Below, one piece after another: positions 45,170 to 54,724 of a stretch of 64,000 bases of DNA. How positions within the stretch are numbered: position 1 is the first letter of the stretch; each line of letters starts with the position of its first letter. Below the pieces are notes generated by a model that was given only the letters and a program-made list of their open reading frames with translations, did not search any database and was not told where the DNA came from. The position numbers and the translations under genes were made by a program. The stretch is from Hormoscilla sp. GM7CHS1pb (GTDB lineage: Bacteria > Cyanobacteriota > Cyanobacteriia > Cyanobacteriales > Desertifilaceae), in the NCBI GenBank assembly GCA_014323675.1, contig JACONN010000005.1:434001-498000 (forward strand). The letters are read 5' to 3'.

Positions 45170-45860
45170 AAATTGGCGATCGCATGTTGCCGGGGCACGG
45201 CATTACAAACATTTTATCATCACCGATAATCTGTTGATGCCGTGCCCCTACATAATTTTGACCATCCCATTCATACATGTTATTGGGCGATCGCATGACA
45301 TCAAAAAACAGCAATCAATCGGGCGATCGCATGTGGCCGGGGCACGGCGAGACAAACATTTTCATCTTCACCGATAATCTGTTGATGCCGTGCCCCTACA
45401 TTTAATTGGCGATCGCTCAGATGTATGATCTCTTATTTGACCAGTATGGTAGGGGCACGGCATCCATAACTTTTCGGGATCAACCAAAAGATATCTATTG
45501 CCGTGCCCCGGCGCGCCCAGACCAGATCCCATTCATACATGTTATTTGGCGATCGCATTACATCAGGAAACCGCAATTTAAGGGCGATCGCATGTTACCG
45601 GGGCTCGGCGAGACAAACATTTTCATCTTCACCGATAATCTGTTGATGCCGTGCCCCTACAGAATATTTGCAATCGCATTCATATATTCAAGGGCGAGAT
45701 CGCATAACATGAGAATACAGCGATTAAAAGACGATCGCATTGCATCAGTATACAGCAATTAAAAGGCGATCGCATGTGGCCGGGGCACGGCGAGACAAAC
45801 ATTTTCATCCTCACCGATAATCTATTGATACGCTGGCGCTGTGCCCCTACATAATTTTGG
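45170..45860. repeat. array of five GGGGCACGGC hairpin elements (MITE-like)
   Basis: Units begin near 45191, 45340, 45451 (reverse orientation), 45598 and 45782. Each is about 60 bases: GGGGCACGGC, then ACAAACATTTT, TCACCGATAATCTGTTGAT, then GCCGTGCCCCTAC. They are separated by 70-120 bases of related AT-rich sequence rich in GGCGATCGCAT and CATTCATACATG. Arms pair perfectly in most units. The spacers are themselves related, so this is tandem growth of a mobile hairpin, not CRISPR. Confidence 0.85.
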
Positions 45861-46094
45861 CGATACCCTCTTGCAATATGTAATATAATTATGTTACAAT
45901 CGTACCACAAATTTCCCGGGGATGACCGATCGGGATAACCGGCGGACAAAGGGCCATAGGACCGGTTTATCGGGGCGGGGCCCTACCGACTCCCAGGACC
46001 ATTTTATCCTGCCGCCCGGACGGGCTTCAGCTATATATATAATGAAAAGCTGTCAATGAACTATAGCAAACGTAACAAAAGAGCGAAAACCACC

Positions 46095-47881
46095 ATGCGA
46101 ACTCATTACTGCGGCGAACTGCGCGCAAACCACGTTGGCGAAACTGTTACCCTCTGCGGTTGGGTGGACCGTCGCCGCGATCATGGTGGCGTGATTTTTC
46201 TCGATCTGCGCGATCGCTCCGGTGTTGTCCAAATTGTCAGCGATCCGGAACGGACCCCGGACTCCTACCCCTTGGCGGAACGACTGCGCAGCGAATATGT
46301 CGTGCAGATCTCGGGTCGGGTAACCCACCGTCCCGAGGAGTCTCTCAACCCCAAACTGCCTACCGGGGAAGTGGAAATCTATGCCGACCGGATCGAACTG
46401 CTGAATGGGGTTAACAAGCAGATGCCTTTTCAAGTGGCCGCTGCCGAAGCGGAGTCGGTGCGAGAAGACCTGCGCTTGAAATATCGGTATTTGGACTTGC
46501 GGCGCGATCGCATGACGGGGAATCTCCAGTTGCGCCACGCCGTAGTCAAAGCGATCCGCCGCTACCTGGAAGACGAACAAAATTTCATAGAAATCGAAAC
46601 CCCGATCCTGACTCGTTCCACTCCGGAAGGGGCGCGGGACTATCTGGTCCCCAGTCGCGTTAATCCCAGCGAGTGGTATGCTTTGCCCCAATCACCCCAG
46701 ATCTTCAAGCAGTTGCTGATGGTATCGGGGTTCGATCGCTATTACCAGATCGCCCGTTGCTTCCGGGATGAAGACTTGCGGGCCGACAGACAACCGGAGT
46801 TCACCCAGTTGGATATGGAAATGAGTTTTATGTCCCAAGAGGATATCCTCCAGTTGAATGAAGGGTTAGTCTGTCATATCTTCAAAACCATTAAAGGGAT
46901 AGATTTACCCCGTCCTTTCCCCCGCATGACCTATGCCGAAGCCATGGCCCGTTACGGATCCGATAAGCCCGATACTCGCTTTGGTTTGGAACTGGCCGAT
47001 GTCTCTGACGTGGTCAAAGATTGCGGGTTTAAAGTGTTTGCGGGGGCGATCGCCAAAGGTGGTATAGTCAAAATCCTGCCCATTCCCGGGGGGACAAACT
47101 CATATCCAACGTGCGGATCAAACCCGGTGGGGACTTGTTCAAGGAAGCTAGCGAAGCAGGTGCCAAAGGTTTAGCCTACATCCGGGTGCGGGAAGGGGGC
47201 CAGTTGGACACCATTGGCGCCATTAAAGATAATCTCAGCCCCGCACAAAAAGAGGAAATTGTCAAGCGATCGGGGGCCCAACCGGGACATTTGCTATTAT
47301 TTGCCGCCGATGCCGCCGATGTGGTCAACAAAACTCTGGATCGACTGCGGTTGGCGATCGCTCAAGAATTAGGGTTAATAGAGGAAAGCAAGATAAACCT
47401 GCTGTGGGTAACGGACTTCCCGATGTTTGAATGGAATGCCGAGGAGAAGCGGTTAGAAGCATTACATCACCCCTTTACGGCCCCCCATCCCGAGGATATA
47501 GAGGACTTGAAAACTGCCAGAGCCTGCGCCTACGATTTAGTGTATAATGGCATAGAGATAGGCGGCGGCAGTCTGCGGATCTACCAGCGGGAAATCCAGG
47601 AAAGAGTCTTTGACGCGATCGGCTTATCGACGGAGGAAGCCTATAGCAAATTTGGCTTTTTGCTAGAAGCCTTTGAATATGGGACGCCGCCCCACGGAGG
47701 AATAGCCTACGGTTTAGACCGGATGGTAATGTTATTAGCAGGAGAAGACTCAATAAGGGATGTCATTGCTTTTCCAAAAACCCAGCAGGCGCGGTGTTTG
47801 TTAACAGACGCACCGGCGGGAGTGGACAAGAAACAATTGAAAGAATTGCAGGTAGCGTCCACCTATAAACCCAAGAGTTAG
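46095..47881 (+). CDS. aspS: aspartyl-tRNA synthetase, one-base frameshift
   Basis: Class II synthetase charging tRNA-Asp; bacterial type of about 595 residues with an anticodon OB fold (GETVTLCGWVDRRRDHGGVI), motif 2 (ARCFRDEDLRADRQPEFTQL), a GAD insertion domain and motif 3 (GGIAYGLDRMVMLLAGEDSI). The frame changes at a G run at 47088-47093: six Gs, seven would read PIPGGDKLISNVRIKPGGDL. As the enzyme is essential and everything else is perfect, a read error is the likely cause. Start chosen at MRTHYCGEL; a 13-codon extension begins at 46056. Confidence 0.92.
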
Positions 47882-47883
47882 TG

Positions 47884-47945
47884 AATGGAAAAATCTGGAT
47901 AATTTGACTATCCATAGTTTCCGGGAACTGCAAGATAGTATAAAT
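47884..47945 (+). pseudogene. 5' scrap of the island ATPase gene
   Basis: GAATGGAAAAATCTGGATAA, TTTGACTATCCATAGTTTCC and GGGAACTGCAAGA align with the first 50 bases of the ATPase genes at 49460 and 50716 with a few changes. The rest of this copy is replaced by a glycosyltransferase gene; its 3' end reappears at 49212. Confidence 0.75.
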
Positions 47946-48075
47946 TTTGCATTTGCGAATGGAACGGTGCTAATTGCGAATGATAAATTGAGCCATTATT
48001 GATAATGGCTCAATTCACAAATAAACAGATGCACTTTTTTGAATCAGTAGCTCACTAAAATAGAGAATAGATAAG

Positions 48076-49264
48076 GTGAAAGTATTGTTAGTTTGTACAG
48101 AAAGGCTACCCGTACCATGCATACGTGGTGGAGCAATTCAGACTTATATTGATGGCATCTTGCCTTACTTAAGCAAACACCATGAATGTACAGTATTCTG
48201 TGTAGCTGTTTCCGAATTGCCCGATCGGGAAGTGCGCAACGGAGTACGCTACGTGCGTGTTGCAGCCGATAGCGTCGAAGAATACTATCAGCAGGCGGCA
48301 AAATTTGTCGCTTTAGAATCCTGGGACTCGATTGTGATTTACAACCGACCGAAGTATTTACCTATTGTTGCTGCCGCAGCACCGAATAGTCGTTTCTTAC
48401 TGAGTATGCACAATGAGATGTTCTCCTCGGATCGGATAGCTCCAGAGGTGGCGCGTTCTTGCTTGGAGAGGGTAGATGCTGTAGTTACGATCAGCAAGTT
48501 TATTGCTAATGGGATAGCTGAGCTATGGAGTGAATATCGACATAAGCTCCATCCTGTTTATGCTGGCGTAGACTTGAATCGTTTTCAGCCACGCTGGGTA
48601 CCTGGATTGGCAGAGCGGCGATCTCGTATACTAAAATCCCATGGCTTGCAGGGTCGGCAAATTGTTCTGTATGTAGGTCGCTTGATCGAGAAAAAGGGAC
48701 CTGACCTGTTAGTGTCGGCAATGACCGAGATTGTGAAAAAGTACCCATCAGCAATGCTTTTGCTAGTTGGTAGTAAGTGGTATGGGAGTAATGAGGAGAA
48801 CGACTACGTTCGTGAATTGAAAGATCGGGCCAAAATATTAGGCGACGCGGTCCAGTTCACGGGTTTTATTGTGCCCACAAAAGTTTCCGAATATTTTCTG
48901 ATGGGAGATGTATTTGTTTGTACTTCTCAATGGCAAGAACCTTTAGCAAGAGTGCATTATGAGGCCATGGCGACAGGATTACCGATCGTTACTACCGATC
49001 GGGGCGGCAATAAGGAGGTAATTATTCCAGGAAAAAAATGCTTTGCTAGTGACAGATTTTCAAAATCCCGATGCCTTTGCTGCACGGATAGACTATCTGC
49101 TGTCTAACCCCGGAAAAACAGCGGAGATGGGACGATCGGGGCGTCAGTTGGCGGAGTTATATTATAGTTGGTCTCGGGTGGGATCTGAGTTGGTGAATAT
49201 CTTAGACTCTATTAATACCAGAGTTGGTGCTATATCGATGATATCCACGGGAGTCGCGGACTAA
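48076..49264 (+). CDS. glycosyltransferase family 4, one-base frameshift, 3' end fused to an ATPase remnant
   Basis: GT-B fold sugar transferase. Starts with GTG (VKVLLVCTERLPVPCIRGGA), then the acceptor domain and the donor-binding half: LYVGRLIEKKGPDLLVSAM, VQFTGFIVPTKVSEYFLMGD and the EX7E region QEPLARVHYEAMATGLPIVT. At 49036-49042 seven As shift the frame; six would read IIPGKNALLVTDFQNPDAFA. After the family-typical LAELYYSWSRVGSELVNIL the frame runs into GAISMISTGVAD, which is a translation of leftover ATPase 3' DNA. It sits within an ATPase remnant, so it was probably inserted there. Substrate unknown. Confidence 0.83.
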
Positions 49265-49455
49265 ATTTATCTCTATGCGATCGCGATCGACGGCAACGGC
49301 TGCGGCAAGATGTGGTGCGCTGGTGAGGTATGCTATGAGAGTGGAATTGTTTGCTGGCATGGCATCTGCTAATATAGAAACGGTATGGGCGAATGATATC
49401 AGTGAGCGCAGCTGTCGAGTTTATCAAAGTAATTTTGGTCAAGGGGCGATCGTCA
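49212..49455 (+). pseudogene. remnants: ATPase 3' end, TOPRIM 5' scrap and methyltransferase 5' end
   Basis: 49225-49323 aligns with the last 100 bases of the ATPase copy ending at 50573 (ATATCCACGGGAGTCG, GGCAAGATGTG, GTGCGCTGGTGA). 49324-49335 is GGTATGCTATGA, the TOPRIM start. 49336-49451 then encodes VELFAGMASANIETVWANDI, SERSCRVYQSNFGQGAI, the N-terminus of the m5C methyltransferase at 52757 with its GxGGFRLG stretch deleted. The methyltransferase piece stops at GGGGCGATCGTC and the next ATPase begins. Confidence 0.8.
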
Positions 49456-49459
49456 GATG

Positions 49460-50573
49460 ATGAAAAATCTGGAAAATTTGACTATCCATCGTTTCCGGGG
49501 TCTGCAAGAGATCGACTTGGAGTCCTTGGGGCAAATAAACCTGTTTGTTGGAGTCAACAACTCCGGCAAAAGTAGCGTGTTAGAGGCGATATCAACATAT
49601 TGTCGTCCCCTGGACCCCCTAGCATGGCTAAATACGGCCTGGCGTAGAGAGGTCAAATCATCTCGCAAACCCCAGTTGGAAGCCCTCAAGTGGCTGTTTC
49701 CCCAGAATAGCACGATCGGGGAATTCTATCAAGGAGAAATCCATATCTCCGGGGATGGTAAATTTAGGGTAAGGGAGTTGAAAGCAATCTACCGAGAGTT
49801 GGCAAGAACAGAACCAGACCCCGATAAGATAGAGTCAGACATTGAAGAGGAGGAAAAGCAAACTGTTAGAGGTGCAGAATTAGAGATGAAGGCTACGCTT
49901 GACAAGGAGGGACAACTCAGTTTATTTGAACGGGAGGAGGAAGTATCGAAAAACTGTCCAAATTTGGGAGAATAAGCGTTTTGTTAATCGTGGAAAGCGC
50001 TGCAAAATAGAGCTACCAGTGGATACAGTGACAGCGGTTTCTCACCGCCTTGAAAAGTTGCAAGTGGAATTGTTATCAGAAGCGACCTTGCATGAATTCA
50101 AGCCAGAAATAATCAAATTACTCCAGGTAATGGATGAGGGAATCATCGACTTAGATCTTTTATCCGTGCGTGGAAATACTACGGGACTTTATATCGATCG
50201 CCAACAGATAGGGCGATCGCCGTTAAGTGCGTTCGGGGATGGAGTGCGGCGTCTGCTGTACATCGCCTTAACCTTGGCGAAAGTGCGAGGGGGAGTTTTG
50301 CTAATTGACGAACTGGAAACAGCCATTCATACCTTAGCACTTAAACCGGCATTATCGTGGCTAGTGCAAGCCTGTCAGCAGATGGAGGTGCAGCTATTTG
50401 CAACAACTGACAGTTTGGAAACCGTTGACGAACTCTTGAGTGCTTCTAAGATAGCACCAGATTTGGTGCTATATCGATTATATCCACGGGAGTCGGAGAC
50501 TAAAGTGCTCAGAATCGATCGCGATCGACTGCAACGGGTGCGGCAAGATGTGGGTATGGAGGTGCGCTGGTGA
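49460..50573 (+). CDS. AAA15/OLD-like ATPase (copy 1), one-base frameshift
   Basis: About 371 residues when joined, the paralogue of the intact gene at 50716. Walker A is LFVGVNNSGKSSVLEAI; the C-terminal half has GVLLIDELETAIHTLAL (Walker B) and ATTDSLETVDELL, in which the usual TTHS histidine is Asp. The frames separate at a run of five As near 49953; four would give EVSKTVQIWENKRFVNRG. Its TOPRIM partner is deleted to a stub. The lost switch His and absent partner suggest a decaying copy. Confidence 0.8.
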
Positions 50574-50712
50574 AGTATGCTATCATTGGGGTTGAGGGAC
50601 TGGTATTGGCGGGTTTCGCCTATGGCATCTGCTAACATAGAATGGGCGAATGATATCAGGACACTTTGCTGTCAAGTTGATGAAAGTAATTTTGGGAAAG
50701 GGGCGATCGTCT
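50570..50712 (+). pseudogene. TOPRIM start fused to methyltransferase 5' fragment
   Basis: GTGAAGTATGCTATCATTGG, GGTTGAGGGAC encodes MKYAIIGVEG, the first residues of the TOPRIM partner; then TGGTATTGGCGGGTTTCGCC jumps into the methyltransferase GGFR.LG region, continuing with stops to GGGGCGATCGTC before the next ATPase start. A deletion has joined the two genes. Confidence 0.78.
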
Positions 50713-50715
50713 TAA

Positions 50716-51828
50716 ATGAAAAATCTGGAAAATTTGACTATCCATAGTTTCCGGGGGCTGCAAGAGATCAGCTTGGAGTCCTTGGGGCAAATAAACCTGT
50801 TTGTGGGAGTCAACAACTCCGGCAAAACCAGCGTGTTAGAGGCGATATCAACATACTGTCGTCCCTTAGACCCCCTAGGGTGGCTAAATACGGCATGGCG
50901 TCGAGAGATAAAGTCATCTCGCAAACCCCAGTTGGAAGCCCTCAAGTGGCTGTTTCCCCAGAATGGTACAGTCGGGGAGTTTTATCAGGGAGAAACCCAT
51001 ATCTCTGGGGATGGCAAATTTCCGGTGAGGGAGTCAAAAGCAATCTACCGAGAGTTTGAAGGAACAGATCCATACCCCGATCGGATGGAGTCGGACATTG
51101 AATACGAGGAAACGCAAACTGTTAGAGGTGCAGAATTAGAGATGAAGGCTAAGCTTTCAGAATCTCAACTCAGTTTGTTCGATAAGCAGCAGGATGAATT
51201 ATCTGAAACTTTTCAAATTTGGGAGAATAAGGGTTTTGTTAATCGTGGAAGTAGCTCAAAAATAGAGCTGCCAGTCGAGACAGTGACTCCGGTTTCTCAC
51301 CGCATTGAGAAGTTACAAATGGAATCCTTATCAAAAGCGACTTTCCATGAGTTAAAGCAAGATGTCATCAAATTACTCCAAGTAATGGACCCGGGAATTA
51401 TCGACTTAGATGTTTTATACGATCCTGGAGGTACTCCGAGACTTTATATCAACCACAAACAGATAGGGCGATCGCCGTTAAGTAATTTCGGAGATGGTGT
51501 GCGCCGTCTGCTGTACATCGCTTCAACCTTAGCCAAAGTGCGAGGGGGAGTTTTACTTATTGACGAACTAGAAACAGCCATTCATACCTTAGCACTTCAA
51601 CCATCATTATCGTGGCTAGTTCGAGCCTGTCAACAGATGGAAGTGCAGCTATTTGCAACAACTCACAGCTTGGAAACCGTTGACGAACTCTTGGACGCTT
51701 CTGAAACAATAGCAGATTTAGTTTTCTATCGGTTATATCCACGTGAGTCGCGGACCAAATTGATCCGAAACGATTGGGAACGGCTAAAAGGACTGCGGGA
51801 AGAGTTGGGTAAGGAGGTGCGCTGGTGA
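50716..51828 (+). CDS. AAA15/OLD-like ATPase (copy 2, intact)
   Basis: 370-residue ABC-like ATPase of the OLD/RecF-SMC superfamily. LFVGVNNSGKTSVLEAI is Walker A; an inserted helical, charged region fills the middle; GVRRLLYIASTLAKVRGGVL and LLIDELETAIH (Walker B) and ATTHSLETVDELL (switch His) close the site. The stop overlaps the TOPRIM gene (ATGA-like four-base overlap), so they are coupled. ATPase plus separate TOPRIM nuclease is the layout of PARIS-like and OLD-type defence systems; the exact family assignment is an inference. Confidence 0.87.
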   Translation: MKNLENLTIHSFRGLQEISLESLGQINLFVGVNNSGKTSVLEAISTYCRPLDPLGWLNTAWRREIKSSRKPQLEALKWLFPQNGTVGEFYQGETHISGDGKFPVRESKAIYREFEGTDPYPDRMESDIEYEETQTVRGAELEMKAKLSESQLSLFDKQQDELSETFQIWENKGFVNRGSSSKIELPVETVTPVSHRIEKLQMESLSKATFHELKQDVIKLLQVMDPGIIDLDVLYDPGGTPRLYINHKQIGRSPLSNFGDGVRRLLYIASTLAKVRGGVLLIDELETAIHTLALQPSLSWLVRACQQMEVQLFATTHSLETVDELLDASETIADLVFYRLYPRESRTKLIRNDWERLKGLREELGKEVRW

Positions 51829-52767
51829 GGTATGCTATTATTGGGGTTGAGGGACCGCAAGACCAGGCATTTGTCGGCCAGGTACTCAAGCAACTGCTGG
51901 GTTTCAAAGATTTTCGAGGAAAAGAGTTTAGAGGATTAAAGAAAAATTTAGACCCTTTCTGGCAGATGTTCATTCCCAAATATCCCAAAGACGGAGATTT
52001 GTACAAGCGTCTGGACATGCCATCTATCCTGTATAATGATTCGGTTTCGGTGGCCATATACGCAGGAGAGGGGAGTAACTTAGTGAAGAGTTTGGATAGG
52101 TTGATTCGAGATCATCCTCCCTATCAAGAAGAACTGATGGCATTGGGAATTGTAGCAGATGCCGATCGCAAAGCCCCAGATGCGGTTGTGGCACCCTACT
52201 GTAATTGCTTTCGCAGCTATTTCCCGAATTTTACCGACCAAGCTGGGGCGATCGATCGCAGCGTTACTCGCACGGGAATATACGTGTTTCCCGATAATGT
52301 TAACCCGGGAGTGTTGGAGACTTTGCTATGTCAATGCGATCGAAGTTGCTTATCCCGAGTACCTGGAAAGGGCCCAAGAGTATATTGACAAGTTCTCCCC
52401 AGAGGAGAGAACATCTCTGAAGTGGAAACCCTTCGATCGGGAAAAGGCCCTAGTGGCTACTGTAGTCAGCGTCCTGAAACCCGGGAGAACCGGGTGTGGT
52501 CAAAACCCGTTGATCGTTCGGGTGACCTTCCCAGTCGCCGGATCCCCCCAACCCCCCTTAAAAAGGGGGGCTTTCGGAAGCCCCCCCTTCTGCAAGGGGG
52601 GGTTTGGGGGGATCCCACTGCAACTACTTTTGACCACACCCGGGAGAACCAATACCGTGAGTATAGCAGATAATAATTGGGTGAGTGGGCCAACTGAAAC
52701 AGAGGTGACGGCGCTAGCTAATTTCCGAGATTTTTTGAGGGAACTTGTGAGTTTTGATGAAGAATAA
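51825..52767 (+). CDS. TOPRIM-fold (DUF3226-like) nuclease partner, frameshift and in-frame MITE
   Basis: Starts MRYAIIGVEGPQDQAFVGQV with the TOPRIM glutamate (E9); LGIVADADRKAP gives the DxD pair (D112, D114). These three acidic residues define the metal site. After VLETLLCQC the frame changes at about 52335 (TGCGATCG; GC missing from a GCGCGATCG) and continues AIEVAYPEYLERAQEYIDKF to DFLRELVSFDEE. A 147-bp element with 12-bp target duplication lies in frame at 52492-52638. It overlaps the methyltransferase start by 11 bases. Confidence 0.78.
52492..52638. mobile_element. MITE with 12-bp target-site duplication in the TOPRIM gene
   Basis: GGTGTGGTCAAAA and TTTTGACCACAC are the terminal inverted repeats; CCCGGGAGAACC flanks both sides (52480-52491 and 52639-52650). 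Inside is GGATCCCCCCAACCCCCCTT, with an inverted AAGGGGGG/CCCCCCTT core, a common cyanobacterial repeat. Element plus one duplication is 159 bp, 53 codons, so the host frame is kept. Confidence 0.85.
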
Positions 52768-53908
52768 ATTAAAAGCCGTGGAATTGTTTGCTGGCATTGG
52801 CGGGTTTCGCCTGGGCATGGCAGCTGCTAATATAGAAACAGTATGGGCGAACGATCTCAGTACAGTTTGCTGTCGAGTTTATGAAAGTAATTTTGGTAAA
52901 GGCGCGATCGCCTTAGGGGATATTAGCAAAATTAATCCTGAAGAGATCCCCGAACACGACATTTTGACAGCGGGTTTTCCTTGCCAACCATTCAGTCCGG
53001 CGGGTAAGAAACAAGGGGTGCGAGATCTACGGGGAACGCTTTTCCAGCGCATTGTGGAAATTCTCCAGGTAAAACAACCGCAATATTTTTTGCTGGAAAA
53101 TGTGAAAAGAATTCTGACAATGGAAAAGGGTCATCACTTCCGAATAATATTATCCGCATTGGTACAGTTAAACTACGCGATCGAATGGCGGATAGTTAAT
53201 CCGATAATATTGGGAATTCCCCAAAGTAGAGAACGAGTTTTTATCATGGGGACGAAATGCGATCGGTCGAGTCCAATACTAGACTTAGAAAGATTATCAG
53301 TATTTTTGACCGATAATGATGGTGATAGTTTAGGAAATTGGGCAAATGGTCTGTTGCCGATCGGGGATGTAAGCAGTAAGAACTATAACTGGGGTATTGC
53401 TTACAATAATCGGATGTATACTCAGCAGTTACCGCCATTGCCTGACATCAAACCCAGAAAGAAACTGAATGACATTCTCCAAGATGAGTCGGAAATCGGT
53501 ACCCAGTTTGATTTTACTGCGGACACCCTCGATCGCATCAAGCAGAGTCAAGCAGTAAATCGGTATTGCAATGGGGTGGAAATATTATATAATCAGAAGG
53601 GAGGAGCGCGTTTGGGATATACTATATTTGGAATTAACGGCGTGGCATCGACCTTAACAGCATCAACATCAAGGCATTACGAACGGTATCGGGTGGGCGA
53701 TCGCTTTCGCCGGTTAACGCCTGTCGAGTATGCCCGTTTAATGGGATTTCCTGACGACTGGTGCCGGGTGGCGAGAGTCTACGATCGATATGCCTTATTT
53801 GGGAATGCGGTAGTGCCAGCTTGTGTCGAGTGGATCTGCAAAAGAATTGGCCAGCAAAATTTTGAATTAAAGCATCCACAATGGCAACAACTGACTTTAG
53901 CAATTTAA
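52757..53908 (+). CDS. DNA (cytosine-5) methyltransferase
   Basis: Type II C5-methyltransferase, about 383 residues, intact. Motif I KAVELFAGIGGFRLGMAAA, motif IV GFPCQPFSPAGKKQG with the catalytic Cys, motif VI YFLLENVKRI, motif VIII PQSRERVFIMG, and motifs IX-X RRLTPVEYARLMGFPDDW and YALFGNAVVPACVEWI. Overlaps the TOPRIM gene upstream and lies 18 bases before a probable nuclease gene, forming an R-M pair. Start at ATG 52757; an in-frame TTG precedes it. Fragments of this gene's 5' end occur twice upstream. Confidence 0.94.
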   Translation: MKNKLKAVELFAGIGGFRLGMAAANIETVWANDLSTVCCRVYESNFGKGAIALGDISKINPEEIPEHDILTAGFPCQPFSPAGKKQGVRDLRGTLFQRIVEILQVKQPQYFLLENVKRILTMEKGHHFRIILSALVQLNYAIEWRIVNPIILGIPQSRERVFIMGTKCDRSSPILDLERLSVFLTDNDGDSLGNWANGLLPIGDVSSKNYNWGIAYNNRMYTQQLPPLPDIKPRKKLNDILQDESEIGTQFDFTADTLDRIKQSQAVNRYCNGVEILYNQKGGARLGYTIFGINGVASTLTASTSRHYERYRVGDRFRRLTPVEYARLMGFPDDWCRVARVYDRYALFGNAVVPACVEWICKRIGQQNFELKHPQWQQLTLAI

Positions 53909-53926
53909 CATAGAGAGTCGCAGAAT

Positions 53927-54586
53927 ATGCAAGTACTGACCCTACCTTTACTAAAGACTGAAGCAGGAAATTTTGTGGTGCAATTGAGGGATAGACAGAT
54001 TGCCGAGTTGTATGGCATCACGGATGGCAAGGCAGTAGGAACCTACGTTGAACAAGCATTCAATCGATATCTGACAGCCAAGTATTCATATACAGCAGGG
54101 AGTGCTGCTAGCGGTATTGATTTTCCCGAGTTAGAAGTTGACATTAAGGTAACATCGATCAAACAACCCCAGTCATCTTGTCCATTTCGGGATGCGAGTC
54201 AGAAAGTTTACGGACTGGGTTATCATTTGATTGTGTTCGCTTATGAGAAGATTGACAATCATGAATCACGTGCGGCCGTTTTGAATTTCCAATATGCTAT
54301 TTTTGTGGAACGCGATCGCACAGGAGATTACCAAACGACCCATTGGTTGAGAGAAATCATACGTCGTAATGGTAACAAAGATGATGTGGTTGCATTTCTA
54401 GAAGATCGTAACCTACCTCTAGACGAGATGGGACGTGAGACCCTGGCCGATCGCATAATGCTCCAACCTCCGGAACAAGGTTACATCACCATTTCTAATG
54501 CCCTGCAATGGAGGTTACAATACCGCAGGATTATAGAACTGGCGATCGCAGGGACAACCAGTGGGGTGGAGAATCTGCACCGGTAG
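53927..54586 (+). CDS. probable type II restriction endonuclease
   Basis: 219-residue protein directly after the methyltransferase. A PD-(D/E)xK-like centre can be read: E42 in YVEQAF, D65 in SGIDFPELEVDIKVTS with D72-I-K74. The rest (HLIVFAYEKIDNHESRAAVL, RNGNKDDVVAFLEDRNLPLD) matches no named enzyme I know. The call rests on position next to a C5-methyltransferase and the D...DIK pattern; recognition site unknown. Confidence 0.7.
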   Translation: MQVLTLPLLKTEAGNFVVQLRDRQIAELYGITDGKAVGTYVEQAFNRYLTAKYSYTAGSAASGIDFPELEVDIKVTSIKQPQSSCPFRDASQKVYGLGYHLIVFAYEKIDNHESRAAVLNFQYAIFVERDRTGDYQTTHWLREIIRRNGNKDDVVAFLEDRNLPLDEMGRETLADRIMLQPPEQGYITISNALQWRLQYRRIIELAIAGTTSGVENLHR

Positions 54587-54724
54587 CGCTCCGGCGTGAA
54601 GGGGTTGCCAAAAATTCGCCCCGTGCTATAATTCTCCAGGCTGTGCAATAAAAAATTGTCGGCGATCGTTTTTTTTGCTAATTGTGAATTGCTGGGGAAC
54701 GAGAGATGATTTTTATTTATCGGA

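Larger units (their letters stand above)
45005..46094. other. gene-free region of palindromic repeats
   Basis: Holds the element at 45061-45104 and the GGGGCACGGC array at 45170-45860, then 45.86-46.05 kb with GACCGGTTTATC-type short repeats before aspS. No gene recognised. Confidence 0.7.

Noticed and set aside
45170..45860. Regularly spaced hairpins considered as CRISPR
   Set aside because: Units are about 60-base palindromes, one is inverted, and the spacers are related to each other.
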